Source: Winogradskyella thalassocola (GTDB lineage Bacteria > Bacteroidota > Bacteroidia > Flavobacteriales > Flavobacteriaceae). Taken from it: a stretch of DNA of 64,000 nt. Below the pieces are notes generated by a model. The model was given only the letters and a program-made list of their open reading frames with translations, searched no databases and had not been told where the DNA came from. Each line of letters opens with the position of its first letter. Positions within the stretch are counted from its first letter, which is position 1. The position numbers were made by a program, and so were the translations under genes. Positions 8,955-18,152 of this stretch are shown here, piece by piece. The stretch is taken from contig NZ_FNCZ01000012.1 in assembly GCF_900099995.1 (NCBI RefSeq), forward strand, positions 55,653 to 119,652, read 5' to 3'.

Positions 8955-9317
8955 TTAACTAATAAAATTAAGAGACAATGGATAGCTAGGTAATTCTCCA
9001 TTACCAGCCTTTATAGCGTTTATTATTGGCATTACAAATGCCAAAATTGCTACTAATATTAAAGTTAAGATTCCCAATCCAACTACAAAGATTAACGGAA
9101 TACTAATTATAGAATAGATAAGCATACTTAATTGAAAATTCAAAATAGATTTTCCATGCGCATCCATACCATCAACTTGTTCTTTTTGAGTTGCCCAAAT
9201 AATTAAAGGTGCTAAGAGCCCTCCAAAACCTGTAACATAAGTTAATAATTGCGATAAATGTGTTATAACTAATAATTGATTGTCTGTGCGTTTAAGCGTG
9301 TGATAATTTGATTCCAT
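8955..9317 (-). CDS. DUF4870 domain membrane protein
   Basis: About 120 residues from the ATG at 9317, chosen because MESNYHTLKRTDNQL fits the family's N-terminus; an upstream ATG at 9347 would add ten residues. Features of DUF4870 are the LSQLLTYVTGFGGLLAPLIIW helix, the polar loop ending in KSILNFQLSMLIY and two further helices with PIINAIKAGNGE. These are small integral membrane proteins of unknown role. Confidence 0.85.
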   Translation of the reverse strand: MESNYHTLKRTDNQLLVITHLSQLLTYVTGFGGLLAPLIIWATQKEQVDGMDAHGKSILNFQLSMLIYSIISIPLIFVVGLGILTLILVAILAFVMPIINAIKAGNGELPSYPLSLNFIS

Positions 9318-9381
9318 AATTGATGATTTTACACTAATAAGACGCAAATTGATTTAATTTGTTACACTACATTATACAAAA

Positions 9382-9591
9382 TTAACAAGACGAACAACTT
9401 CCACCCTCTTTCTTAACCCCTAATTTCACTAAAATAGTTTCTAACAAACACCATTTGGTGAATGCAGACTGAATTAAGTTGACACCAATAAATACCGTAA
9501 ACCACATCCAATTTGGACTCACGTAAACCGAAAGTAACACACTTAATAATACCATGGTACCCACTATAACTCTAAAATACTTGTTTAACAT
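9382..9591 (-). CDS. DUF2892 family small membrane protein with Cys tail
   Basis: A 69-residue protein with two predicted helices (about 10-25 and 28-45), resembling the DUF2892 domain found alone or fused to rhodaneses (YgaP-type). The segment FTKWCLLETILVKLG and the CSSC tail are typical of stand-alone flavobacterial members. It lies 18 bp after the PII-like gene and is probably the last gene of the RND efflux operon. The Cys residues suggest sulfur or metal chemistry, but this is inference. Confidence 0.75.
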   Translation of the reverse strand: MLNKYFRVIVGTMVLLSVLLSVYVSPNWMWFTVFIGVNLIQSAFTKWCLLETILVKLGVKKEGGSCSSC

Positions 9592-9609
9592 TTCTTCTAA
9601 ATTTTAAGT

Positions 9610-9915
9610 TTATATAAATCTTTCTATCGGAACCACAACCGCTTTGATCGGATTGTCAGTTTCTAAATTTTTATTGAATTCTTTAATTAAAGTGAATAGT
9701 TCATCAATATTTTCTTCTTCTGTAAAGGAAAAAAACAATTCAGAATCTGCACCAGTATGCTCACTTGCAAACCAATTAGAACTCAATTTTACAGTTGCAC
9801 TGGTTTTAAACCCCTCAATGTCTGATTCACTGAAATTATTGATTTGAGCTTGCTTAAATAATTTTATAATATCCTTTTTGTAGTAATCCACTACGGTAAC
9901 TATGACTAATTTCAT
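9610..9915 (-). CDS. PII-like small protein at the end of the RND efflux operon
   Basis: 101 residues from the ATG at 9915; an ATG three codons upstream (9924) is possible, and longer versions would translate through a palindromic repeat. MKLVIVTVVDYYKKDIIKLF followed by a beta-alpha-beta pattern and a terminal PIKAVVVPIERFI strand resembles trimeric PII/CutA-like ferredoxin folds, which are often encoded beside heavy-metal or drug RND pumps. I cannot place it in a named family with certainty. No T-loop of classical GlnB is seen. Confidence 0.65.
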   Translation of the reverse strand: MKLVIVTVVDYYKKDIIKLFKQAQINNFSESDIEGFKTSATVKLSSNWFASEHTGADSELFFSFTEEENIDELFTLIKEFNKNLETDNPIKAVVVPIERFI

Positions 9916-9935
9916 GATTTCCATTTTTTTTGCAA

Positions 9936-9962
9936 CCTGCAAGGTTTTAGAAGCCTTGCAGG
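9936..9962. repeat. Intergenic palindrome, CCTGCAAGG family copy 1
   Basis: Nine-base inverted arms at 9936-9944 and 9954-9962 with a TTTTAGAAG centre. Related copies occur at 14279-14305, 23559-23585 and 26093-26120, always in minus-strand operon spacers. Confidence 0.75.
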
Positions 9963-9972
9963 ACATACAACA

Positions 9973-12900
9973 TTATTTATAATTCTTCTTCTCTATCATA
10001 TAATACACTAATGGCACCACCAATAATGTTAATACTGTTGACACAATCGTTCCGCCCATTAATGAAATGGCTAAACCTTGGAAAATTGGGTCAAACAAAA
10101 TCACAAAGGCTCCAATTACAACTGTTCCTGCTGTTAATAAAATTGGTGTTGTTCTCACAGCTCCAGCTTCAATACAAGCTTGTTTTAACGGTACTCCTTC
10201 TGCTGTTCTTAAGTTGATAAAGTCAATCAGTAATACTGAGTTTCTCACCATGATTCCTGCTAAAGCAATCATTCCAATAAAAGAAGTTGCTGTAAAGAAT
10301 GCTCCCATGAGCCAATGTCCCAGAATAATTCCGATTAAGGATAATGGAATCGCAACCATCATAACAATCGGTGCTTTAAAGTTTTGAAACCATCCTACGA
10401 TTAATATATAAATCAAAATAATAGCTCCTAAAAAGGCAATACCTAAATCTCTAAAAACTTCTAAAGTAATTTGCCATTCACCATCCCATTTTACGGTATA
10501 ATTATCTTCAAACTCTGGCTGACCTAAATACATTTCATTAATCTCAAAGCCTTGTGGTAATGGAATTTCTTTCAATTTTTCTTCCATACCAAGAATAGCA
10601 TACGCAGGACTTTCTAAGTCTCCAGCCATATCTGCCATCACATAAACCACTCGTTTTTGATTTTTATGGTAAATGCTTTTTGCTGCAATATTTTGAGATA
10701 TATCAACCAAATCTGAAATTGGTACCATGTTACCTTGTTTCGATTTCACCTTCAATTGTGAAATATCTGTAATAGTAGATTTCTCTTTTTCATCTAAAGC
10801 TAACACCAAACCAATTTGGTTAACAGCATCTTCATCGTACAAATTAGTAATCGCTCTATTAGATAACGCCATATTCATAGTGTACGCAATTTGCTGTGGC
10901 GCCACTCCATACAACATGGCTTTCTCTTTATTGATATCAAATTGATATTCAATTTGGTCGTCTTCAACCATCCAATCAATATCAACCACATCGGCTGTAT
11001 TTTTTAAGATATCCTGAACGTGGTTTGCAACTTTAATTTGTTCTCCATAATCAGGTCCATAAATTTCGGCAACGATAGTAGATAATACTGGTGGTCCTGG
11101 TGGCACTTCTACCAACTTCACATTGGCATTATATTTCGCTGCAATTTTCTGAATATCTGGACGCATTAATTTCGCGATATCATGACTCTGCGCTGAACGG
11201 TCTTCTTTGGCTAATAAATTCACTTGAATATCTGCCATATTAGATCCACCACGCAAATCGTAGTGACGGACTAAACCATTAAACGTAATTGGTGCAGACG
11301 TCCCAACATAGTTTTGATAATTGACCACTTCTGGTCTGTTTGATAAGTATTGTGAAATCTCTTGAGCGACAACACCAGTACGTTCTAGGGTGGTGCCTTC
11401 TGGCATATCAATTACCACTTGAAACTCATTCTTGTTATCAAAAGGCAACATTTTTACAGCTACTGAATTGGTAAAAAACAGAACCATGGTTCCCATTAAA
11501 ATCACAAATGTTCCACCTAAAAACAACCAACGTTTGCCTTTACTTTCTAAAAGTGGTCTTTCAAACTTGTTGTAAATTCTATAAATAAGCGTGTCTTCAA
11601 CAGCTTTTTCAGGCTTCTCTTCTGCTCCTTTCTTGTCTTTTTCTCTTAAGAAAATATACCCTAAATAAGGTGTTATTGTTAAGGCTACAAATAAAGATAA
11701 TATCATGGCAATAGATGCTCCAATTGGCATCGGTGCCATATATGGTCCCATTAATCCAGATACAAACGCCATTGGTAATACAGATGCAATGACTGTAAAT
11801 GTTGCTAAAATGGTTGGGTTACCAACTTCGTTAATAGCGTATAAAGCAGCTTGTTTAAATGGCAAGCGTTTCATTTTAAAATGCCTGTGCATGTTTTCGG
11901 CAATAATAATTGAGTCATCGACGACGATTCCTGTTACGAATACTAACGCGAAAAGTGTGATTCGGTTTAGCGTGTAATCCATCATATAATAACTCAACAA
12001 CGTTAACGCAAACGTAATTGGTACTGATAAAAATACAACCAATCCACCTCGCCAACCCATGGCTAGCATTACAACAATAGTAACTGCAAAGATAGAACCA
12101 ATAAGGTGTAACAGTAATTCTGACACTTTATGAGATGCTGTTTCTCCGTAGTTTCTTGTAATTTCTACATGCACATCATCTGGAATTAACGTACTACGTA
12201 AATGGTCTACTTTATCAATAATCACTTCCGCAATTTTCATGGCATCTGCACCTTTTCGTTTGGCAACAGAAATAGTAACTGCAGGATATTCAGATTTGTA
12301 CTCAGCTGATTTTTCTCCTCCTTTTCCAAAACCTAAACTCACGTAATTCTGTGGTACTTCTGGACCATCAATAATCTTCGCCACTTGCTTCAAATAAATC
12401 GGTTGATTTTGTTGTACACCAACCACTAAATTTTCAACATCTGTTACAGATGCTAAGAATTTACCTGTATTTACCAAAAATTCAGTATCACCTTTATCAA
12501 AACTTCCAGCACTTAATTGACTGTTGTTGGCCTTAATCATTTCTGAAACAGACAAGAAATCTAATCCACTCGCTGCCAATTTATCCTTATCTAAAACTAC
12601 TCGCAATTGACGGTCTCTTCCTCCAATTTTGTGTGTAATAGCTACGTCATTTACCTTTTTAATTTCAGCCTCTAATTCTTGAGCCATTTGGTTTAACTGG
12701 TAATCGTCATAATTCTCACTCCACAAGGTTAAACCCAACATAGGTACATCATCAATAGCACGCGTTTTCACCAACGGAAACGTTACACCAGCTGGCATTT
12801 GGTCCATGTGCTTATTGATTTCGTTGTACATTTTTACAAACGAACGCTCAATATCTTCGCCCACATAAAACTGAACAATCACCATGCCTTGTTCCTTCAT

Positions 12901-13167
12901 AGACGTTGAATACACATATTCTACACCTTTAATATTCGATATTAATTGCTCTAAAGGTTTAATGACACGCGATTCTACTTCCGTAGGACTTGCGCCAGGA
13001 TAACCTACAAAAATGTCTGCCATTGGCACATCGATTTGTGGTTCTTCTTCACGTGGAATTAAAAACGAACTATAAACACCAACCACCATAAACACAATCA
13101 TTAAAAGCACGGTGAGCTTAGATTGCATAAAGACTTTGGCTATTTTACCTGCGATTCCTTCTTTCAT
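9973..13167 (-). CDS. RND efflux transporter, HAE1-type inner-membrane pump
   Basis: A 1064-residue AcrB/AcrD/AcrF-family proton antiporter of the inner membrane, forming a tripartite pump with the adaptor and TolC genes just upstream. The N-terminal helix is followed by the porter-domain motif GYPGASPTEVESRV; the second large loop and the C-terminal helix bundle are complete. The TM4 segment GIVVDDSIIIAEN carries the paired Asp residues of the proton relay, which points to drug-type (HAE1) rather than CusA-type metal pumps. It lies 10 bp downstream of the adaptor gene. Confidence 0.95.
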   Translation of the reverse strand: MKEGIAGKIAKVFMQSKLTVLLMIVFMVVGVYSSFLIPREEEPQIDVPMADIFVGYPGASPTEVESRVIKPLEQLISNIKGVEYVYSTSMKEQGMVIVQFYVGEDIERSFVKMYNEINKHMDQMPAGVTFPLVKTRAIDDVPMLGLTLWSENYDDYQLNQMAQELEAEIKKVNDVAITHKIGGRDRQLRVVLDKDKLAASGLDFLSVSEMIKANNSQLSAGSFDKGDTEFLVNTGKFLASVTDVENLVVGVQQNQPIYLKQVAKIIDGPEVPQNYVSLGFGKGGEKSAEYKSEYPAVTISVAKRKGADAMKIAEVIIDKVDHLRSTLIPDDVHVEITRNYGETASHKVSELLLHLIGSIFAVTIVVMLAMGWRGGLVVFLSVPITFALTLLSYYMMDYTLNRITLFALVFVTGIVVDDSIIIAENMHRHFKMKRLPFKQAALYAINEVGNPTILATFTVIASVLPMAFVSGLMGPYMAPMPIGASIAMILSLFVALTITPYLGYIFLREKDKKGAEEKPEKAVEDTLIYRIYNKFERPLLESKGKRWLFLGGTFVILMGTMVLFFTNSVAVKMLPFDNKNEFQVVIDMPEGTTLERTGVVAQEISQYLSNRPEVVNYQNYVGTSAPITFNGLVRHYDLRGGSNMADIQVNLLAKEDRSAQSHDIAKLMRPDIQKIAAKYNANVKLVEVPPGPPVLSTIVAEIYGPDYGEQIKVANHVQDILKNTADVVDIDWMVEDDQIEYQFDINKEKAMLYGVAPQQIAYTMNMALSNRAITNLYDEDAVNQIGLVLALDEKEKSTITDISQLKVKSKQGNMVPISDLVDISQNIAAKSIYHKNQKRVVYVMADMAGDLESPAYAILGMEEKLKEIPLPQGFEINEMYLGQPEFEDNYTVKWDGEWQITLEVFRDLGIAFLGAIILIYILIVGWFQNFKAPIVMMVAIPLSLIGIILGHWLMGAFFTATSFIGMIALAGIMVRNSVLLIDFINLRTAEGVPLKQACIEAGAVRTTPILLTAGTVVIGAFVILFDPIFQGLAISLMGGTIVSTVLTLLVVPLVYYMIEKKNYK

Positions 13168-13177
13168 AATAATCTAA

Positions 13178-14257
13178 TTATTGAATTGAAATTTTTGCAC
13201 CATTGTAAAGCTTTCCTTCTGCTGATACGATATACGCTTCATCTGCATTTAAACCCGATAATACTTCTACTTGGTCTCCAAAGGTTCTTCCTAAACGCAA
13301 CCATCTTAATAATGCTGTATTACTTTGACTTACGGTGTAAACCCCAGACAATTGTCCGTTTGTTACAATAGCATCCGTTGGAATTAAAACCATTGCTGTC
13401 GCTGCTTTTCTTTCTACTGGAAATTGCACTGTTGTAAACATGCCAGATAAAATATTAGCTTCTGTTTTGTCTAAATCTATTTTTACTAAATATTGTCCAC
13501 CTGTGTTTTTAGCAGATGTACTTACTTCGGCTACTTTTCCTTTTAAGGTTTGATTAATTGATTTAACCAATACATCAACAGTAGTTCCTTTTTTAATTGC
13601 AGAAATTTCAGATTCTGGTACCATAGCCATCACTTCAAAATGTCCTGGCGTTTCAATGCTTATTAATGGTGCTCCTGGATTTGCCATATCACCAGCTTCT
13701 ACATTTTTACTTGTAATGGTTCCACTAAAAGGCGCTGTAATATTACTATACGTAAATTGAGCATTAATTTCGTTTTTCATTTGATTGGCCGATTCTAAAC
13801 GCGCTTTAGCCATTTCAAAATTAGCCGTCATATCATCCATTTCTTTTTGAGAAGCACTTTGCTCTGCAAACAAATTTTTAAAACGATTATAATCTTTTTG
13901 TGCATTATTAAAAGCAGCAGTTGCCTCTGATATGCCTGCATTTACTTGTGCACGTTTGGCTTGTAAATCGGTATTATTAATAGACACTAATAATTGTCCT
14001 TTACGTACCTTATCGCCAACATTAACATGAACTTTATTAACGTAACCCATCATTCTAGTACTTAAATCAGCACTATTTACAGCTTGAATTTTTCCACTGA
14101 CCGCCAAAAATGGACTATTAGTATTAGCTTCTACCTGACTCGTTTTCACAACAATTGCTGGCGAATTATCTTCAACTACTTTTTTGTCTTCGCTTCCACA
14201 ACTTGTTACAAAAAATGCTGTTGCTGTAAGCGTTAGTATGTAAATATATTTTTTCAT
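13178..14257 (-). CDS. RND efflux periplasmic adaptor (membrane fusion protein)
   Basis: 359 residues. The N-terminus has a lipoprotein signal with a lipobox-like TSCGS, so it is probably lipid-anchored. Visible are the biotinyl-lipoyl-like segment GYVNKVHVNVGDKVRKGQLL, a coiled-coil hairpin (about 95-165), the second lipoyl half ITAPFSGTITSKNVEAGDM and a beta-barrel domain. It bridges the RND pump encoded 10 bp downstream and the TolC protein encoded upstream. Confidence 0.94.
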   Translation of the reverse strand: MKKYIYILTLTATAFFVTSCGSEDKKVVEDNSPAIVVKTSQVEANTNSPFLAVSGKIQAVNSADLSTRMMGYVNKVHVNVGDKVRKGQLLVSINNTDLQAKRAQVNAGISEATAAFNNAQKDYNRFKNLFAEQSASQKEMDDMTANFEMAKARLESANQMKNEINAQFTYSNITAPFSGTITSKNVEAGDMANPGAPLISIETPGHFEVMAMVPESEISAIKKGTTVDVLVKSINQTLKGKVAEVSTSAKNTGGQYLVKIDLDKTEANILSGMFTTVQFPVERKAATAMVLIPTDAIVTNGQLSGVYTVSQSNTALLRWLRLGRTFGDQVEVLSGLNADEAYIVSAEGKLYNGAKISIQ

Positions 14258-14278
14258 GTTTATTGTTTTATGTTGATA

Positions 14279-14305
14279 CCTATAAGGTTTTAGAAACCTT
14301 GCAGG
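14279..14305. repeat. Intergenic palindrome, CCTGCAAGG family copy 2
   Basis: CCTATAAGGTTT at 14279-14290 faces AAACCTTGCAGG at 14294-14305 with two mismatches. It lies between the TolC and adaptor genes. Confidence 0.75.
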
Positions 14306-14310
14306 AAAAA

Positions 14311-15621
14311 TTATTCTTTAGTTAAAAATTGTAAGTATGCTTGTGCGTAATTGTATTCGAAAATGGTTTGATAATATTCTAATTGTTTTTGAGCAAATTG
14401 TGTATCTGCCATTAATAAATCAGATGTTTTTTCTAATCCTTCTTTAAATCTATTAGTTCTAATTCTTAAAGACTCTTCAGATTGTTCTAAAGCTAAAGCT
14501 GTTAATTTCAATTTATTCTCTGCATCAATAAACGCACGTTTTGCTTTGTTTAATTCCAAATTACTTTGAGACACATATTGTTTGTATTCTAATTTTGATT
14601 TTTCGAATTCTGATTTACTTTTTTGTGCTTTCCCAAATCGCTTAGACCCTTGAAAAATATCCCAGCTTAATTGTGCTCCAAACAAATACCCACTGGCATC
14701 TGCTTGAAAAATTTGGTCATCATATAACTCGTAACTTCCAAAAGCATTTAATCTTGGTAAGAATGCCATTTTATCAGCCTTATTCATGGCTTCATAAGCA
14801 TTTGAAGCGAGTTCCATGGCTTTAATATCCGAACGATTTTCAGATATAGATTTATCTTCCATTTCAAAAGTTGAAACCGTTAATTCGTCTGTTGGTGTGT
14901 AAACCACATACGTCTCATCATTCATTAAAAACGATAAGTAATTAGAGGCATTTTGCACATTACTTTTTGCCGATTGTAATTGATTTTGAACTTCAGTTAC
15001 TCGTACTTCAACATTCAACACATCTGAACGTTGCAAATAGCCTTGTTTAAAACTGTTATCTGCTAATTTTTTATTGGCATTTGCCGCTTCTAATGCTTTA
15101 TCTAAAACATCAACCGCTTTATAGGCCAATTGTAATTGCATGTATGCTTTTTCAACTTCAAAAACTAAATAGTCTTGTGTACGTTCTGTTTTTAATGCCA
15201 TCGCTTCCATTTTAGATTTGGCTGCTTTTCGTTGAAACATGCCATCCATATTAATTAATGGTTGTTGAATTTCAAACTTGGTTGCATAATTTTCAATCTG
15301 CGAAGGATCATTTAATAATGCAGGATTAAAATCATTTTGCGTTAAAATTTCTTGATTCAATTTAGAACCAAAAGCCATTAACGGATTTGTGGTTGCTATA
15401 GCTGTATGACTTGCTGTAATATTTGGTAAGAACACCGCATTGGTTTGTCTAAAATCGGATTTCGCTTGTTTAAACTCCTCTTCAGAAATCTTAATACTTG
15501 TATTATTTTCTGAAACTCTACTTAAGACCTCTGTTTTTGTTATAGACACTGCATCTTGTGCCTTCACGAACATCGTAAACGCTAAAAGTAATAGTGGTAT
15601 ATAAATATGTTTTTTCATCAA
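14311..15621 (-). CDS. TolC family outer-membrane efflux protein
   Basis: 436 residues with a signal peptide ending near FVKAQ. Two alpha-helical repeats typical of TolC are seen (YATKFEIQQPLINMDGM and FGAQLSWDIFQGSKRFGKA), with long heptad-rich helices. It forms the outer-membrane channel of the adjacent RND pump. A GTAAC-N4-GTTAC palindrome lies 53 bp upstream of the start, inside the 3' end of the preceding DUF4405 gene, so it may have its own regulated promoter although only 3 bp separate the genes. Confidence 0.93.
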   Translation of the reverse strand: MMKKHIYIPLLLLAFTMFVKAQDAVSITKTEVLSRVSENNTSIKISEEEFKQAKSDFRQTNAVFLPNITASHTAIATTNPLMAFGSKLNQEILTQNDFNPALLNDPSQIENYATKFEIQQPLINMDGMFQRKAAKSKMEAMALKTERTQDYLVFEVEKAYMQLQLAYKAVDVLDKALEAANANKKLADNSFKQGYLQRSDVLNVEVRVTEVQNQLQSAKSNVQNASNYLSFLMNDETYVVYTPTDELTVSTFEMEDKSISENRSDIKAMELASNAYEAMNKADKMAFLPRLNAFGSYELYDDQIFQADASGYLFGAQLSWDIFQGSKRFGKAQKSKSEFEKSKLEYKQYVSQSNLELNKAKRAFIDAENKLKLTALALEQSEESLRIRTNRFKEGLEKTSDLLMADTQFAQKQLEYYQTIFEYNYAQAYLQFLTKE

Positions 15622-15624
15622 TTA

Positions 15625-16101
15625 TTAATTTATACTACAAAAGTAATTGAATGTATTATTGAAGTCTGTAACCAATGTTACTTGGCGTCCGTTTCCTTTT
15701 TCAATTGGTTCTAGTTTAGGCTTGATAAAAAATGGAACAAATACTAACAAAGCGCATACTATTGCGAAACTAAAAGCAATTATCCGCTTAGTAAATTGCA
15801 CTTTAATAATTTTTTGGTAAACGGCCGTGACGACTTTCCAATGCAGAAAAACATGTATCATCAGCAAACCAATTAAGACAAAACTTAATATAAGATGAAT
15901 TGTCCCCCATTGATGTCTGTCCATATCAAGAAAATACAATTCTACATTCTGGCCATAAACCTCCTTTCGGTCTTGACCAGATAAAAGTGTGTACTTAATT
16001 AGAAAACCAATACCAATAATTGCAGACATACATAAAGTCATAGTCGCATTTAGTATAAAATTCCAAGTGGATTTTCGCATGGCTTTGACAGACTTTTTCA
16101 T
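15625..16101 (-). CDS. DUF4405 domain membrane protein
   Basis: 158 residues with about four helices. The layout (NFILNATMTLCMSAIIGIGFLI, then DRHQWGTIHLILSFVLIGLLMIHVFLHW) matches DUF4405, which resembles the four-helix haem-binding cytochrome b core; the His residues in HQW, IHL, IHVFLHW are candidate haem ligands. It is the first gene of the minus-strand efflux operon, 3 bp before tolC. The last ~25 residues are poorly conserved-looking and overlap a probable regulatory palindrome. Confidence 0.8.
   Translation of the reverse strand: MKKSVKAMRKSTWNFILNATMTLCMSAIIGIGFLIKYTLLSGQDRKEVYGQNVELYFLDMDRHQWGTIHLILSFVLIGLLMIHVFLHWKVVTAVYQKIIKVQFTKRIIAFSFAIVCALLVFVPFFIKPKLEPIEKGNGRQVTLVTDFNNTFNYFCSIN
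15668..15681. promoter_or_regulatory. GTAAC-N4-GTTAC palindrome upstream of the TolC/RND operon
   Basis: Perfect 5+5 palindrome with CAAT centre. Its centre is 53.5 bp from the TolC start codon. It overlaps the 3' coding part of the DUF4405 gene. One of six related sites in the window; see findings. Confidence 0.6.
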
Positions 16102-16163
16102 TGTATTAATACTTTTATGAATTAATTGTAATTAAAAGTATCGATTAGGAAGAAGTGCCACAA

Positions 16164-16175
16164 TGACTTAGGTCA
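16164..16175. promoter_or_regulatory. TGAC-N4-GTCA palindrome upstream of the DUF4405 gene
   Basis: TGACTTAGGTCA, centre 68.5 bp upstream of the start at 16101 and preceded by CAA. Similar CAATGAY-N4-RTCA sites occur at 17981-17992 and 36732-36743. Fnr/Crp-like in spacing; binding factor unknown. Confidence 0.45.
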
Positions 16176-16300
16176 GATAACGAAGAAAATAACCCTATTT
16201 TCAAAAATAAAGAATACATACATTTTATCAAATAACGTTATCCTTATTCTAGATATTCACTATTAATCTGTAGTTAGTAAATTATTAAGAAAATCTTCTT

Positions 16301-17200
16301 TCAAAACCTATGCGCCACTCCAACCATCCAATAAAAAGTATTTTCTAAATCTTCTTCAAAAACAACATCATCTACTGTTAATGTTGCTGGATTTTGAGGC
16401 AATACATAGGTTGGCAAAACTGAAAACACCCATGGTTCATTAACATACCACATTGGTAAACTAAATTCAATTGCCATGAGTCCAAACTTTTCACTTTCTT
16501 CAAATTCAATATCAGTAGCTTGTATCATATTTATAATCGTCTGACCACCTTGTCCTCCTTGTTGACCTCTTCCATTACCAAAACGATTGTTGATATAATA
16601 TTGCTCATAAAAATTTTGTGAGCCTAAATACACACCTACTGTTGGTGATATTTGAAATTTTTCGTTTCTGGAAACAAAATCATGACTTATTTCTGAAGAC
16701 AAAAAGATATCAGAATTACTATCAGAATTGAGATAAACGCTTGTTGCTATTCCTAAATTAACAACATTGAAATCGTATATCAATTGCGCTGTTATATCTG
16801 CTTCAACTTGAGAAATCACATTATAACTATCTTCATTGAAAATATATTTTGTTACAGATATATCACCATCAAGTTTTTTTAAGGTAAAGTCAAAACCTCC
16901 TGTTAACACAAACAAATCTATTCGACCTTCGTCAGCTCTAGTAAGATATGACACCGAGCCTGTAGCATAAAACCCAGATTTATGATGGTAGGTAATTGAA
17001 GAACATAAATACGGACTTGAAATAGAATCTTTTCGTCCCATAAAAACAGCATCACTTATATAATTTAAGTCTAATGATATATAGGATGAGTCATTAACTT
17101 TTTCAATATTTTCAATCACTTCGTCACTTTGGCTCATAACTAGATTACAAAACAAAATCAATGCTATTTTTAATATTGAATTATAACTGGAATGTTTCAT
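16301..17200 (-). CDS. Putative outer-membrane protein of unknown function
   Basis: 299 residues from the ATG at 17200, chosen because MKHSSYNSILKIALILF starts a signal peptide ending at VMSQ. The rest is rich in alternating strands (SSYISLDLNYISDAVFMG, GFYATGSVSYLTRADE) with a terminal VGVAHRF, suggesting a beta-barrel. A Gly/Gln-rich loop GRGQQGGQGGQ lies near residue 215. No family recognised. It lies downstream of the DUF6799 gene with a terminator between. Confidence 0.7.
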   Translation of the reverse strand: MKHSSYNSILKIALILFCNLVMSQSDEVIENIEKVNDSSYISLDLNYISDAVFMGRKDSISSPYLCSSITYHHKSGFYATGSVSYLTRADEGRIDLFVLTGGFDFTLKKLDGDISVTKYIFNEDSYNVISQVEADITAQLIYDFNVVNLGIATSVYLNSDSNSDIFLSSEISHDFVSRNEKFQISPTVGVYLGSQNFYEQYYINNRFGNGRGQQGGQGGQTIINMIQATDIEFEESEKFGLMAIEFSLPMWYVNEPWVFSVLPTYVLPQNPATLTVDDVVFEEDLENTFYWMVGVAHRF

Positions 17201-17223
17201 GGTCTTAAATTTTAAAATAAACA

Positions 17224-17247
17224 AGGGCTTTTATGTTTTAAAGCCCT
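17224..17247 (-). terminator. Hairpin terminator of the DUF6799 gene
   Basis: Eight-base arms AGGGCTTT at 17224-17231 and AAAGCCCT at 17240-17247; T-rich on the minus strand afterwards; 19 bp past the stop at 17266. Confidence 0.75.
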
Positions 17248-17265
17248 CATTTAATAATACATTAA

Positions 17266-17922
17266 TTACCCTTTTTTATTGACCTTTTTTTGAACTTTGG
17301 GCTTTTTTTGATTTTTTTTCTTCAATGTTGTTTTCTTATTCACCATTTTACGATGTTGATAGGTGTTTTTAAACATTTCACCATCCATATTTAAACACTC
17401 ACCATCTTTAAGTCGTAATTGTTTACGATCTTTTGTTTGGTATGTACCATCTGAATTTATCGTAGTTCCATTACTAAGATTAAGTTTTTGTTGTAATCTA
17501 TTTTGCGACTGGTTTCTAATTTGTACCATTTCACCATCAACCAACATATAATGAACTCTGTTTTGGTTTCTCTCTTGAGCTTGAGCTTGAGATAAACCTT
17601 TATTCTCTTGCTGAACTTTGTATCTGTATTGATATTCGTTACGATATTTTATTCCATCTTTATCTAAACACTCACCATCCTTTAAACGCAACTGGTCACG
17701 ATCTCTAGTTTGATAAGTCCCATTTGGATTTACTACTGTACCATCATTTAAAGTAACTTTGTCTTTTAAACGTATTTGATCACGGTCTCTAATTTGAAGT
17801 ACGTCACCATCAACCAACATAATGCGATCTTGATCCTGAATCCTATCTTGATCTCTCTCTTGCGCGATTATAGCCGCTGCTCCTAAAGCAACAAAAGCTA
17901 TAGTTAATACCATTTTTCTCAT
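17266..17922 (-). CDS. DUF6799 protein with two tandem repeats and a lysine-rich tail
   Basis: 218 residues. A signal peptide (MRKMVLTIAFVALGAAAIIAQ) is followed by an Arg/Asp/Gln-rich spacer, then two copies of a ~60-residue unit that each begin MLVDG, contain a QIR-n-RDQIRLKDK-type segment, an N-G-T-Y-QT segment and RLKDGECL. The C-terminal ~25 residues are almost all Lys, Asn, Gln, Val, a strongly basic tail. DUF6799 is a common exported flavobacterial family of unknown role. A TGAC-N4-ATCA site lies 64.5 bp upstream. Confidence 0.8.
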   Translation of the reverse strand: MRKMVLTIAFVALGAAAIIAQERDQDRIQDQDRIMLVDGDVLQIRDRDQIRLKDKVTLNDGTVVNPNGTYQTRDRDQLRLKDGECLDKDGIKYRNEYQYRYKVQQENKGLSQAQAQERNQNRVHYMLVDGEMVQIRNQSQNRLQQKLNLSNGTTINSDGTYQTKDRKQLRLKDGECLNMDGEMFKNTYQHRKMVNKKTTLKKKNQKKPKVQKKVNKKG

Positions 17923-17980
17923 TTTATTAGAATTTAATTAATAATGTTATGAAAGTATTAAACTATTCTACTTTTCACAA

Positions 17981-17992
17981 TGACCTGCATCA
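17981..17992. promoter_or_regulatory. TGAC-N4-ATCA site upstream of the DUF6799 gene
   Basis: TGACCTGCATCA, preceded by CAA as in the site at 16164, centre 64.5 bp from the start codon at 17922. A half-site GTTAC also occurs at 18017-18021. Confidence 0.4.
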
Positions 17993-18086
17993 TTCTTAAA
18001 ACCTTATGCAAATTATGTTACTCAAAAAAATCTTGTGTATTTTTTAGAAAATTTTTGAATAAAAACTCAATTCTATAAAGTGAGAA

Positions 18087-18122
18087 AAAAAGGCATCTAT
18101 AATAACTTATAAATGCCTTTTT
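18087..18122 (-). terminator. Terminator after small-protein copy 1
   Basis: Ten-base arms 18087-18096 and 18113-18122 with A- and T-runs. A second small hairpin, ACTGAT/ATCAGT with AACCAC loop, lies between it and the ORF, and is also duplicated beside copy 2. Confidence 0.75.
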
Positions 18123-18152
18123 ACTAACCAACCAAAAAAACTGATAACCACA

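Noticed and set aside
9361-9380. GTTAC half-site upstream of the DUF4870 gene as another regulon member
   Set aside because: No second half-site at the N4 spacing.
10067-10387. Plus-strand open frames inside the RND pump gene (also 11705-11977)
   Set aside because: Antisense to a strongly coding gene with all motifs; no promoter or independent features.
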